From assembly GCA_964615365.1 (NCBI GenBank), contig CAZTOU010000006.1, forward strand, positions 1-64,000: 64,000 nucleotides of DNA. The letters are read 5' to 3'. The DNA comes from CAVXZE01 sp964615365. GTDB taxonomy: Bacteria; Myxococcota_A; UBA9160; UBA6930. Of the stretch, positions 53,552 through 62,649 are shown piece by piece; within the stretch, counting starts at the first letter, position 1, and every line of letters begins with the position of its first letter. Under the pieces are notes generated by a model that searched no databases, was not told the DNA's origin, and worked only from the letters and a program-made list of their open reading frames with translations. The translations under genes and the position numbers were made by a program.

Positions 53552-54643
53552 CTACGGGCCCGACGTCGGAGCCACCTCGGCCACGCTTACCTCTCGCGCC
53601 TCGGCGGCGCTCCGCACCGCTGCCAGGGCAAAGGCGAGCGTCCGCCGCGCCTCCGCGATCGTCTGCCGGGGAACCCTTCCCTCGAGCAGCGCGTCGACGA
53701 AGTCGATCCCCCCGAGGCGGAACGACTCCGCCCAGTCGGCCTCGATGTCGTGGAAGGCCCGCGTCTCCCCGTCCCGGTAGAGGACCAGTGAAGGCTCGTC
53801 GAGGAGCTTGCCGGAGCAGCGGTTCACCCAGATCAGCCCCTCGGTTCCGTGGATCTCGGTCCGGTCGTCGCTCGCGTAGTACTTGGAGCGAACCCGCATG
53901 CCCACCGAGGCGATCACCTCCCAGGAGCCGTAGCGGGGCAGCAGGCCCTCGTAGCGCCAGGAGATCAGCGCGGGACCGTCGACCCACTGCTTCTCGCCCA
54001 GCTTGGTCCAGTTGATGAAGGCGTGGACGCAGTCGATCTCCGCGGGGATGAAGAACTGGCCCATGTGATAGCAGTGGTAGCCGTGGTCGAAGGTGGTGGG
54101 ACCGCCGCCGCAGGTCTCGGGGTCCAGGCGCCAGGCCTGGGTCCGGGGTGAGATCTCCCAGCCGTCGCCGAAGCGGCCGGCGGCGGTCTTGACCCGCACC
54201 GAGATCGGGTCGCCGATCGCCCCTTCTTCGATGAGCTCCTTCGCCCGGACGTGAGGCGGGTAGTGCATGAAGTTCTCGAAGATCCGGAAGACCCGCCCGG
54301 ACTCTTCCGCCGCGCGAGCGACCCGCTCGAACTCCTCCATCGTTCGCGTCGGCGGCTTCTGCAGGGAGACGTGCTTCCCCGCAGCGAGGGCCGCCCGGGC
54401 GTGGTCCTCGTGGAGGTGGTGCGGCGTCAGGATCTCGACGGCATCCACCTCGGGATCCGCGAGCATCCGATCGAGATCGGTATAGCTCTTCGGCGCGCCC
54501 CATTCCTCGGCGCGCCTTCGCGCCAGCTCCTCGTCCACGTCGCAGACGGCGACGATCTTTGCGCGCGGGTGCTCCAGGTATCCGAGGCACTGGAGATCCG
54601 CGATGCGGCCGCATCCCAGCATCCCGATTCGGACCTCATCCAT
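53552..54643 (-). CDS. Gfo/Idh/MocA-family oxidoreductase
   Basis: 363 residues. The Rossmann motif is GMLGCGRIAD, the cofactor/catalytic loop is KHVSLQKPPTRT (usual E-K-P, here Q-K-P), and the GYHCYHMGQ helix has the dehydratase-type second histidine pattern. NAD(P)-dependent redox at a sugar or cyclitol hydroxyl is likely. Glutamine in place of E before KP is a small oddity. ATG 54643 directly follows repeat B's end (GAACGGAGTTCACAAGG), which supplies the AAGG ribosome site. The longer frame upstream, starting at 54673, is encoded by the repeat and is not used. Confidence 0.85.
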   Translation of the reverse strand: MDEVRIGMLGCGRIADLQCLGYLEHPRAKIVAVCDVDEELARRRAEEWGAPKSYTDLDRMLADPEVDAVEILTPHHLHEDHARAALAAGKHVSLQKPPTRTMEEFERVARAAEESGRVFRIFENFMHYPPHVRAKELIEEGAIGDPISVRVKTAAGRFGDGWEISPRTQAWRLDPETCGGGPTTFDHGYHCYHMGQFFIPAEIDCVHAFINWTKLGEKQWVDGPALISWRYEGLLPRYGSWEVIASVGMRVRSKYYASDDRTEIHGTEGLIWVNRCSGKLLDEPSLVLYRDGETRAFHDIEADWAESFRLGGIDFVDALLEGRVPRQTIAEARRTLAFALAAVRSAAEAREVSVAEVAPTSGP

Positions 54644-54644
54644 C

Positions 54645-54712
54645 CTTGTGAACTCCGTTCGCCTGCGGCTCACTGCGCGCGCGGCTCGTCTCCGCCTCTC
54701 CGCGCTTGCGGG

Positions 54713-54713
<1 letters not shown>
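54645..54713. repeat. Dispersed repeat B, copy 6
   Basis: On the minus strand: CCGCAAGCGCGGAGAGGCGG, GCCGCGCGCGCAGTGAGCCG, then CAGGCGAACGGAGTTCACAA. It fills the whole gap between acs and the oxidoreductase. The acs stop and the oxidoreductase ATG lie at its two edges. Confidence 0.8.
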
Positions 54714-56668
<1,955 letters not shown>

Positions 56669-56714
56669 TGCGCTGGGACTCCTCAGCCCGGGTTTCCGGA
56701 AGATCCAGGTCGGT

Positions 56715-58013
56715 TCAACCCTCGTCTCGCATCCACACCTCGAGATCAGCGGGGCTCTTGGGAACGGCAGCCGTCAGGTTCTCGTAGCCTTCCCGAGTGA
56801 TCGCGACGTCGTCCTCGATCCGCACGCCGATGCCCCGAAACTCCTCGCTGGCGTTCTCGTCGTCGGCGGCCACGTAGATCCCGGGCTCGATGGTGAACGC
56901 CATCCCCGGCTCGAGCGCCCGGGCCTTTCCGTCGACGGTGTAGGTGCCCACGTCGTGGGCGTCGAGACCGAGCCAGTGACTGGTACGGTGCATGTAGTAG
57001 GGTTGATGGGCATCCTCGGCGATCAGCGCTTCGACCTCTCCCGAGAGCAGGCCAAGATCGACCATCCCCTCGACCAGGGAGCGCACGGCCGCGTCGTGGA
57101 TCTCGTCGAGGGTCGCCCCGGGGCGGCAGGCGCGGAGAGAAGCCTCCTGGGAGGCGAGGACCACCTCGTAGACGGCCCTCGCCGGACCTTCCATCGAACC
57201 GCCCACCGGATAGGTACGGGTCACGTCCGTGGCGTATCCGTCCAGCTCGCATGCGGCGTCGATCAGGACCAGCTCTCCTCGCGAGAGCTCTTTGTCGTTC
57301 GTGATGTAGTGGAGCGTCGTCGCGTTGGGCCCGCTTCCCACGATGGTGGGGTAGGCGGGGCCGCTGGCTCCGAGTCGGCGGAAGGAGTACTCGAGCATCG
57401 CTGCGATCTCGTACTCGAAGCGCCCTTCCCGGATCAGCCTCGCGGCCTCCCGGTGGGCCTCGGCCGTGATGGCGGCCGCGCGCCGCATGATGTCGAGCTC
57501 GGCGGTCTCTTTGCGGAGTCGCATCTCGTGCAGGAGGCTGCGGGGATCGACGATCATCGAGGCCGGCTCCAAGCCCTCCCGTGAGCGGAGCCGCATGCCG
57601 TCCAGGATCTCCGCGAGCTTCGCGTCGAGATCGCGATCCCGGCCGAGGACGTGGTAGATCTGCTTTGCCTTCGAGACGATTCCGGGGAGCTCCTTCTCGA
57701 AGTCGTCGATGGAAAAGGCCTCGTCGGCTCCGTAGTCCCGCTTCGCGCCCTCGGTTCCGGGGCGGTAGCCCGTCCACGTCTCGGCCTCCCGGTTTCGGGG
57801 CTCGACGAAGAGGGTGAAGGGGGGGCCGCCATCGGTGCGCAGGACCGCCGCCGCCCGCGGGTGATCGAAGCCGGTCAGGTACCAGAAGTCGCTGTCCTGC
57901 CGGAAGGGAAACTGGGTGTCGTGCGAGCGGGTGGCGAGCCGAGCGCCGAAGAGCAGCGCTACGGAATCCCGGCCCATCGCTTCCAGAAGGTGGCTTCGGC
58001 GCTCTGCGTGCAC
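56715..58013 (-). CDS. pepP: Xaa-Pro aminopeptidase (M24B, PepP-like)
   Basis: 432 residues. The N-terminal creatinase-like domain (RQDSDFWYLTGF is typical of PepP) precedes the catalytic pita-bread domain with metal ligands in LIDAACELDGYATDVTR (two Asp), HRTSHWLGLDAHD (His), TIEPGIY (Glu) and GVRIEDDV (Glu). It removes N-terminal residues before proline. The frame is open over 818 codons and runs into the lipoprotein gene above; homologous sequence begins at GTG 58013, so I take that start although it has no clear ribosome site. Confidence 0.9.
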   Translation of the reverse strand: MHAERRSHLLEAMGRDSVALLFGARLATRSHDTQFPFRQDSDFWYLTGFDHPRAAAVLRTDGGPPFTLFVEPRNREAETWTGYRPGTEGAKRDYGADEAFSIDDFEKELPGIVSKAKQIYHVLGRDRDLDAKLAEILDGMRLRSREGLEPASMIVDPRSLLHEMRLRKETAELDIMRRAAAITAEAHREAARLIREGRFEYEIAAMLEYSFRRLGASGPAYPTIVGSGPNATTLHYITNDKELSRGELVLIDAACELDGYATDVTRTYPVGGSMEGPARAVYEVVLASQEASLRACRPGATLDEIHDAAVRSLVEGMVDLGLLSGEVEALIAEDAHQPYYMHRTSHWLGLDAHDVGTYTVDGKARALEPGMAFTIEPGIYVAADDENASEEFRGIGVRIEDDVAITREGYENLTAAVPKSPADLEVWMRDEG

Positions 58014-58048
58014 GGCGAAGCAGCATACCGCATGCGCGGGGGTGATCC

Positions 58049-59203
58049 TCAGCGCCGGAGCTCCTGGCACACCACCGTGACCCCCCCGCAGTAGGTCGCG
58101 CAGAGCCGCCCGCCCGCCAGGACGCCGGTGTAGTAGAGACCCTTCCCTCCCGGCCGCGGGAGCAGGATCAGCTCCACATCCCCGTGCCGGTCCACCAGAT
58201 GGATCCGACCGCTCCAGCGCGTCACCACCACCCTCCCCTCGCCGTCCACGCGGACGTCCTGGACGAAGTCCCGATCGCCCGGGAAAGCGTCGTCCAGGGG
58301 GACGATCCGCCCGGTGAAGATGGCCGCGCTCGCGCGATCGGGGGGGCGGACTCGAAGGTTCAGAAGCGAACCGTCGCGCTCGGCGAAGTAGCCGGTTCCG
58401 TCGGGGCCGAAGACCATGAACTGGACCTCGGGACGCTCGAAGCGGAGCCGCTCCCGGCCCCCGGGTCCGAGAACCCGGGTGTCGTGGCGGTATTCGTCTT
58501 CTCCACCCACCTTCGGGAGAAGATCCGTATTCACCCAGATCTCCCCTCGCACCGGGTCGAGGGCGAGACTCTTGGGAAGCGCCCGGTAGCCCTCCGGACC
58601 CTCCAGGGGATACTCCGCCAGGATCGCCCCTTCGGTATCGAGGACGACCACGGAGCCCGAGCCTCCCTCGCTCGTCCCGTAGCGGGTCGCCAGGATCTCG
58701 GAGCCGGCGGTCAGGCTGAGCTCGTTCAGGCCGGTCCCGGCGGCCTCGAATCGCTTCACCCGGCCGCTCGCCGGATCCACGTAGCCCGCCGACTCGAAGT
58801 AGGTGGTGAAGTAGACCCGGCCGTTGGGGTGGGCCAGGACGTCCCAGACACCGGCGCGGGCCTCGGGTCCGCCCACCGCCAGCGGCTCGGCGAAGACCAT
58901 CCGCTCCAGGTCGAAACGTCCCACGAACTGCGGGCCGGGAGCCCGCAGGTCGCCGCCGGGGTCGCCGCCCGTCTCTCGGTAGGCCGACCAGAAGGGGGAG
59001 GCGCCGAAATACAGGACCTCGTCGCCGGAATCGGCGTACCAGGCGCAGTAGTCCTCGGAATCGCTGGGGGGGACGGAGGTTCGCACCTGGAAGGAGGGAG
59101 TGAGACGCTCCGCCGTCGGTGAGATCCCGCAGCCGAGGATCAGGGCGCATCCGACGATTGCACTGCAGCATTGGGATGCACTGTGATTCTCGTGTTCAAC
59201 CAT
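58049..59203 (-). CDS. Lipoprotein with predicted beta-propeller fold
   Basis: 384 residues. A signal peptide ends in a lipobox LILGC (Cys25). The rest is beta-rich with repeated segments such as GVWDVLAHPNGRVYFTTY, LALDPVRGEIWVNTD, MVFGPDGTGYFAER and DVRVDGEGRVVVTRW, spaced roughly 50 residues apart, which suggests an NHL/SGL-like propeller. No catalytic motif is evident. The role may be ligand or protein binding at the cell surface or periplasm. It is followed by pepP on the same strand, 35 bases away. Confidence 0.6.
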   Translation of the reverse strand: MVEHENHSASQCCSAIVGCALILGCGISPTAERLTPSFQVRTSVPPSDSEDYCAWYADSGDEVLYFGASPFWSAYRETGGDPGGDLRAPGPQFVGRFDLERMVFAEPLAVGGPEARAGVWDVLAHPNGRVYFTTYFESAGYVDPASGRVKRFEAAGTGLNELSLTAGSEILATRYGTSEGGSGSVVVLDTEGAILAEYPLEGPEGYRALPKSLALDPVRGEIWVNTDLLPKVGGEDEYRHDTRVLGPGGRERLRFERPEVQFMVFGPDGTGYFAERDGSLLNLRVRPPDRASAAIFTGRIVPLDDAFPGDRDFVQDVRVDGEGRVVVTRWSGRIHLVDRHGDVELILLPRPGGKGLYYTGVLAGGRLCATYCGGVTVVCQELRR

Positions 59204-59573
59204 CTGAAATATCAGTACTTTCTTGATCAGGCGGGGATTTGACCGCTTCCGAGGTGCATCCTTCGGATGCACTCAGAGCGATCGACACGCATCGGCGTTT
59301 CCATGGGAATCCTTTATTTTCAACTACTTGTGGATTTTCTTGCGGTCGGATCTCCAGTTGGCACGGAACATGAAGAAGAGACACATCGGAGCCAACCTGG
59401 TCAGGACGAAGCCGGTGGCATCGGGCGCGCTCACCAGTTGAGTCCAGAGTCCAGAATCTCACGGGAGCTAGACAAGGCGCTTTCCCCCAGAACGGCACCC
59501 CGCCTTTCTCGCGAGTTCTAGGGCCTCAGGTTGAACGGCCCTCCGGCAAGTCGCCGGAGGGCCGTGATCTTTT
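59204..59573. other. 370-bp intergenic region with plus-oriented terminator
   Basis: No convincing protein gene; frames at 59223 and 59267 are short and lack ribosome sites. A hairpin lies at 59254-59272 (8-bp stem, TTC loop) and a strong terminator at 59535-59574. Composition is lower in GC than the flanks around 59290-59340. It holds the promoter of the lipoprotein gene and possibly a plus-strand small RNA. Confidence 0.5.
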
Positions 59574-59574
59574 T
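59535..59574 (+). terminator. Strong intrinsic terminator, plus orientation
   Basis: ACGGCCCTCCGGC (59535-59547) pairs perfectly over 13 bp with 59553-59565, loop AAGTC, followed by GATCTTTTT. The T-run is on the plus strand, although both flanking genes are on the minus strand. The T-run touches the stop codon of rnd. Confidence 0.85.
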
Positions 59575-60749
59575 CAGGCCTCTCCGGAGTCGACGGAGCG
59601 CAGCGCCTCGGCCACCTCGTCGCCGAAGCTCTTCGCGAACCACCGCTTCACCTCGGAGAGGCTCGCGAGCTCACTCCCATTCGGTGGGTTCAGCCAGGCG
59701 ATCGCCTCCAGGGCCGAATTCGGACACAGCACGCCGGGATCGAGGGCCAGCTCCTTGGCTCGGCGGGTTCGCCACCGCTTCAGCGCGCCGAGGCGTCTCT
59801 CCGCGCTTCCGTCCATGCGCCGGCGCGAGTTCCCGCTGCCGTTCAGCTTGCCCACTCGCTTGGGGATCGGGCCGTGCTTCCGCTTCATGCCCCGCGCGAC
59901 CGCGGCGAGGATCTCGCGGCCGAAGCGGCGGATGATCAGCTCCGTGACCCCCTTGATGGCGCCGAGCTTGCTCTCGGAGTCCGGCCGCTGCTGGGAGAGC
60001 TCGAAGAGGGCCCGATTGCTCAGCACCTTGAAGGGCGGACGGTCGATCTCCTGCGCGCGCTTGTCGCGGACCAGATAGAGCTCGCGCAGTACCGATAGGC
60101 TCTCGGGATCGAGGGCCTTCGCGCCCTTGATGCGCAGATAGCCGAGCTTGTCGAACTCGCGCTCCGGCCATTGCCGATGGACCAGCGCCTCGAACTCCTC
60201 CTCGGCCCAGGAGAGCCGCTTTGCCTTCCTGAGCTCTCGTTCCAGCTTCTCCGCCAGCGGGATCAGGTAGGTGACGTCCGCCGCTGCGTAGGTGAGCTGG
60301 CTGTCGCGCAGGGGTCGGACCGACCAGTCCGAGCGCTGCTCGTCCTTGGGAAGTGACACTCCAAAGTGTCGTTCGGCGAGGGCGGCAAGGCCGATGGAGG
60401 GATACCCGAGCAGCTGGGCGCTCACCATGGTGTCAAAGAGATTGGTGAAGCTGAACCCGCAGTCCCGTTTCAGGACGTAGATGTCGTACTCGGCTGCGTG
60501 GAAGATCTTGCGGACGTCCGGTGACGCCAGGACCGGCCCGAGCGGCGCGAGCTCCGCCGGACCGCCGAGCGTCAGGGGATCGACCAGATAGGTTCGCTGC
60601 CGAGTCGCGATCTGAACGAGACAGGTCTTGTCGAAGTAGTGGTAGAAGCTGTCCGCCTCGGTGTCGATCGCGACGACCTTCTTGGAGAGCAGCTCCTGAG
60701 CAAGCGCTTCGAGTTCCTGTTGGTTCTCGATGCGCCGGAAATCTGCCAC
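59574..60749 (-). CDS. rnd: Ribonuclease D (DnaQ-type exonuclease with HRDC domains)
   Basis: 391 residues. Exo motifs: VAIDTEADSF (DxE), FHAAEYDIYVL (H-x-x-x-D-x) and TYAAADVTYL (Y-x3-D), all typical for RNase D, which trims tRNA 3' ends. The C-terminal half holds one clear HRDC domain (about residues 205-285) and a degenerate second one with a basic linker (KRKHGPIPKRVGK). The start is GTG 60749 with GAGGCG six bases before it; the frame extends further upstream in low-complexity sequence. It is divergent from the iclR-ilvE operon. Confidence 0.9.
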   Translation of the reverse strand: MADFRRIENQQELEALAQELLSKKVVAIDTEADSFYHYFDKTCLVQIATRQRTYLVDPLTLGGPAELAPLGPVLASPDVRKIFHAAEYDIYVLKRDCGFSFTNLFDTMVSAQLLGYPSIGLAALAERHFGVSLPKDEQRSDWSVRPLRDSQLTYAAADVTYLIPLAEKLERELRKAKRLSWAEEEFEALVHRQWPEREFDKLGYLRIKGAKALDPESLSVLRELYLVRDKRAQEIDRPPFKVLSNRALFELSQQRPDSESKLGAIKGVTELIIRRFGREILAAVARGMKRKHGPIPKRVGKLNGSGNSRRRMDGSAERRLGALKRWRTRRAKELALDPGVLCPNSALEAIAWLNPPNGSELASLSEVKRWFAKSFGDEVAEALRSVDSGEA

Positions 60750-60937
60750 GAACGCCTCAGTTTCCGGGGGGCCTTCTTCGATTTTCGGGTTCAGAGCCGG
60801 TGCCCGGGCGCTCCGCCGCAGGGAGGAATCGCGCGCGGCGAGGCGAAAGAAGGCTAGCCCAGGGGGCACGAGGGCGAAAGACGATTCCCTGGGGGTGGCG
60901 TCCCTACCTGGTTGTCTGCTAGGATGTTCCGTAGTAC

Positions 60938-60980
60938 GGGATTCTGTTCTGAATATAGGAACAATCCTAGAACATATCCC
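60938..60980. promoter_or_regulatory. Nested inverted repeat upstream of the IclR gene
   Basis: Outer arms GGGATTCTGTTCT (60938-60950) and AGAACATATCCC (60969-60980) are near-perfect complements with one unpaired base. Inside is TAGGA-ACAA-TCCTA (60956-60969). It lies 22 bases before the IclR start and is AT-rich relative to its surroundings. IclR regulators usually bind palindromes in their own promoter, so this is a likely autoregulatory operator. Confidence 0.6.
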
Positions 60981-61002
60981 GAACAGGAGCGATCAGAAGC
61001 AG

Positions 61003-61749
61003 ATGCAGAGCCTCTCCACGGTCGAGAAGGCGATCGATCTTCTCTTCCACCTTCACCAGGAGGCGGCGCCCCGCGGGGTTACTGCGGTGGGCAAGGCCCT
61101 CGATCTCCCCAAGTCGACCGCCCATCGCCTGCTCACCACGCTGACACGCCGCGGCCTGCTGGAGCGGGACGCGCGCGGGCAGTACGGCCCGGGCATCGGC
61201 CTGGTCGCACTGGGACTCGGGTTCCTGGACCGGGAGCCGGCGGTGGTTGCGGCTCGGCCGGTGCTCGAGTCCGAGGCGGAGCAGCTCGGCGAGACCGTGT
61301 TTCTGACCGCGGCGCGCGCCGGCGCCATCGTCGTGCTGGACAAGGTGGAGGGAAGCGGCTTTCTGCGCGCGGCGCCGCGAATCGGTTCGACGGTTCCCAT
61401 TCACGCCACCGCCGTGGGGAAGCTCCATCTGGCGCACGCTCCGGAATCCGTGTCTCTCGGCGACGGGCCGCTGGAGAGCTTCACCCCCTCGACTCGGACC
61501 GACCGGTCTGTGCTCGCAGCCGAGGTCGAGCGGGTTCGGCGCCAGGGCTACGCCGAGAATCGGGACGAGTGGATTTCCGGGCTCACGGCGATCGCCGCGC
61601 CGGTCTTCGCCGGGGGCCGGATGGTCGCGGCGCTGGCCGCAGCGACTTCCTCGGCGCGCTGGGAGGCACTTCACAGCTTCGAGATCGCCAGCCGCATGCG
61701 GGGCGGGGCGCGGCGCATCGGCGAGCGAATGGCGGGAGGGCAGACATGA
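61003..61749 (+). CDS. IclR-family transcriptional regulator
   Basis: 248 residues. The winged helix-turn-helix (about 1-65) has LPKSTAHRLLTTLTRRGLL, and the C-terminal effector domain has the IclR signature around GLTAIAAPVF. Members repress or activate operons for aromatic, acetate or amino acid use. It lies upstream of and overlaps (ATGA) the aminotransferase gene, so it probably controls that operon and itself. The start ATG 61003 was chosen because HTH homology begins here; AGGAGC precedes it by 13 to 15 bases. Confidence 0.85.
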   Translation: MQSLSTVEKAIDLLFHLHQEAAPRGVTAVGKALDLPKSTAHRLLTTLTRRGLLERDARGQYGPGIGLVALGLGFLDREPAVVAARPVLESEAEQLGETVFLTAARAGAIVVLDKVEGSGFLRAAPRIGSTVPIHATAVGKLHLAHAPESVSLGDGPLESFTPSTRTDRSVLAAEVERVRRQGYAENRDEWISGLTAIAAPVFAGGRMVAALAAATSSARWEALHSFEIASRMRGGARRIGERMAGGQT

Positions 61750-62612
61750 AGGTTTGGATCGACGGTGCAGTGGTGGAGGGCGGCGAAGCGCGGATTCCGG
61801 TGACCGACCACGGATTCCTCTACGGGAACGGCGTCTTCGAGGGAATCCGAGTCTACGCGCGGCGGGTCTTTCGCCTGGACGATCATCTCTCCCGCCTGGC
61901 CACCGGGGCGCGTTGCCTGGACCTGGCGATTCCCGGTGGCCTGGAGGCGGTTCGCCGCATCGTGATCGAGACCGCGCGCGCCCTCGGAGAGGACGACGCC
62001 TACCTGAGGCTCATCGTCACCCGAGGCGAGGGATCCCTTGGCATCGATTCCAGCACCTGCACCAATCCGCGCATCGTCTGCATCGCGGACCAGGTGCGCC
62101 TCTATCCCGAGGAGAAGATTCGAAACGGGATCGACCTGGTGACCTCGAGTCTGCGCAGGCCCCCCGCGGACGTCCTGGATCCGCGCGTGAAGAGCCTCAA
62201 CTACCTGAACAGCGCCCTCGCCAAGCAGGAGGCGCGTCGTCAGGGGGCCGACGAGGCTCTGCTCCTGAACGCCGCCGGCCACGTGGTCGAGGCCAGCGTC
62301 GCCAACGTCTTCGCGGTGCGCGCCGGAAGGCTGCTCACTCCACCGGCGAGTGACGGCGCTCTCGAGGGCCTCACCCGGGCCACCGTTCTCGAGCTCGCCG
62401 CAGCGCAGCGGATCCCCGCCGAGGAACGCTCGCTCGGCCGCTTCGATCTGCTGGCCGCGGAAGAGGTCTTCCTCACCGGGAGCGGTGCTCGCATCATCGC
62501 CGTCGGCTCCCTGGACGGGCACGGGATCGGCAAGGGCGGGGCGGGTTCCGTGACGAGGCAGCTCTACCGGGCCTTCGACGACTACACGCGCTCGACGGGC
62601 ACGCCCATCTAG
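61746..62612 (+). CDS. ilvE: Class IV aminotransferase (branched-chain type)
   Basis: 288 residues, like IlvE and D-amino acid/ADC lyases of the family. The Schiff-base lysine is in RVKSLNYLNS, the PLP phosphate site in SNVF-like EASVANVFAV, and EGLTRATVLEL is typical of branched-chain aminotransferases. Expected reaction: transfer of the amino group between glutamate and branched-chain oxoacids. The start overlaps the IclR stop (ATGA), so the two are coupled, and proS follows after 37 bases. D-amino acid aminotransferase is the main alternative. Confidence 0.82.
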   Translation: MKVWIDGAVVEGGEARIPVTDHGFLYGNGVFEGIRVYARRVFRLDDHLSRLATGARCLDLAIPGGLEAVRRIVIETARALGEDDAYLRLIVTRGEGSLGIDSSTCTNPRIVCIADQVRLYPEEKIRNGIDLVTSSLRRPPADVLDPRVKSLNYLNSALAKQEARRQGADEALLLNAAGHVVEASVANVFAVRAGRLLTPPASDGALEGLTRATVLELAAAQRIPAEERSLGRFDLLAAEEVFLTGSGARIIAVGSLDGHGIGKGGAGSVTRQLYRAFDDYTRSTGTPI

Positions 62613-62649
62613 TAGTAGTGTCTAGCGCTCACCCGGAGGGAGGGCGCCG

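Noticed and set aside
56715..59171. 818-codon frame joining PepP and an upstream part
   Set aside because: Only the last 432 residues have PepP motifs; the upstream part is antisense-like low-complexity sequence overlapping the lipoprotein gene.
59328..59336. TGTGGATTT as a DnaA box
   Set aside because: Single seven-of-nine match with no cluster; not near dnaA.
59223..59521. Two short plus-strand frames
   Set aside because: No ribosome site, no recognisable motif, no balanced composition.
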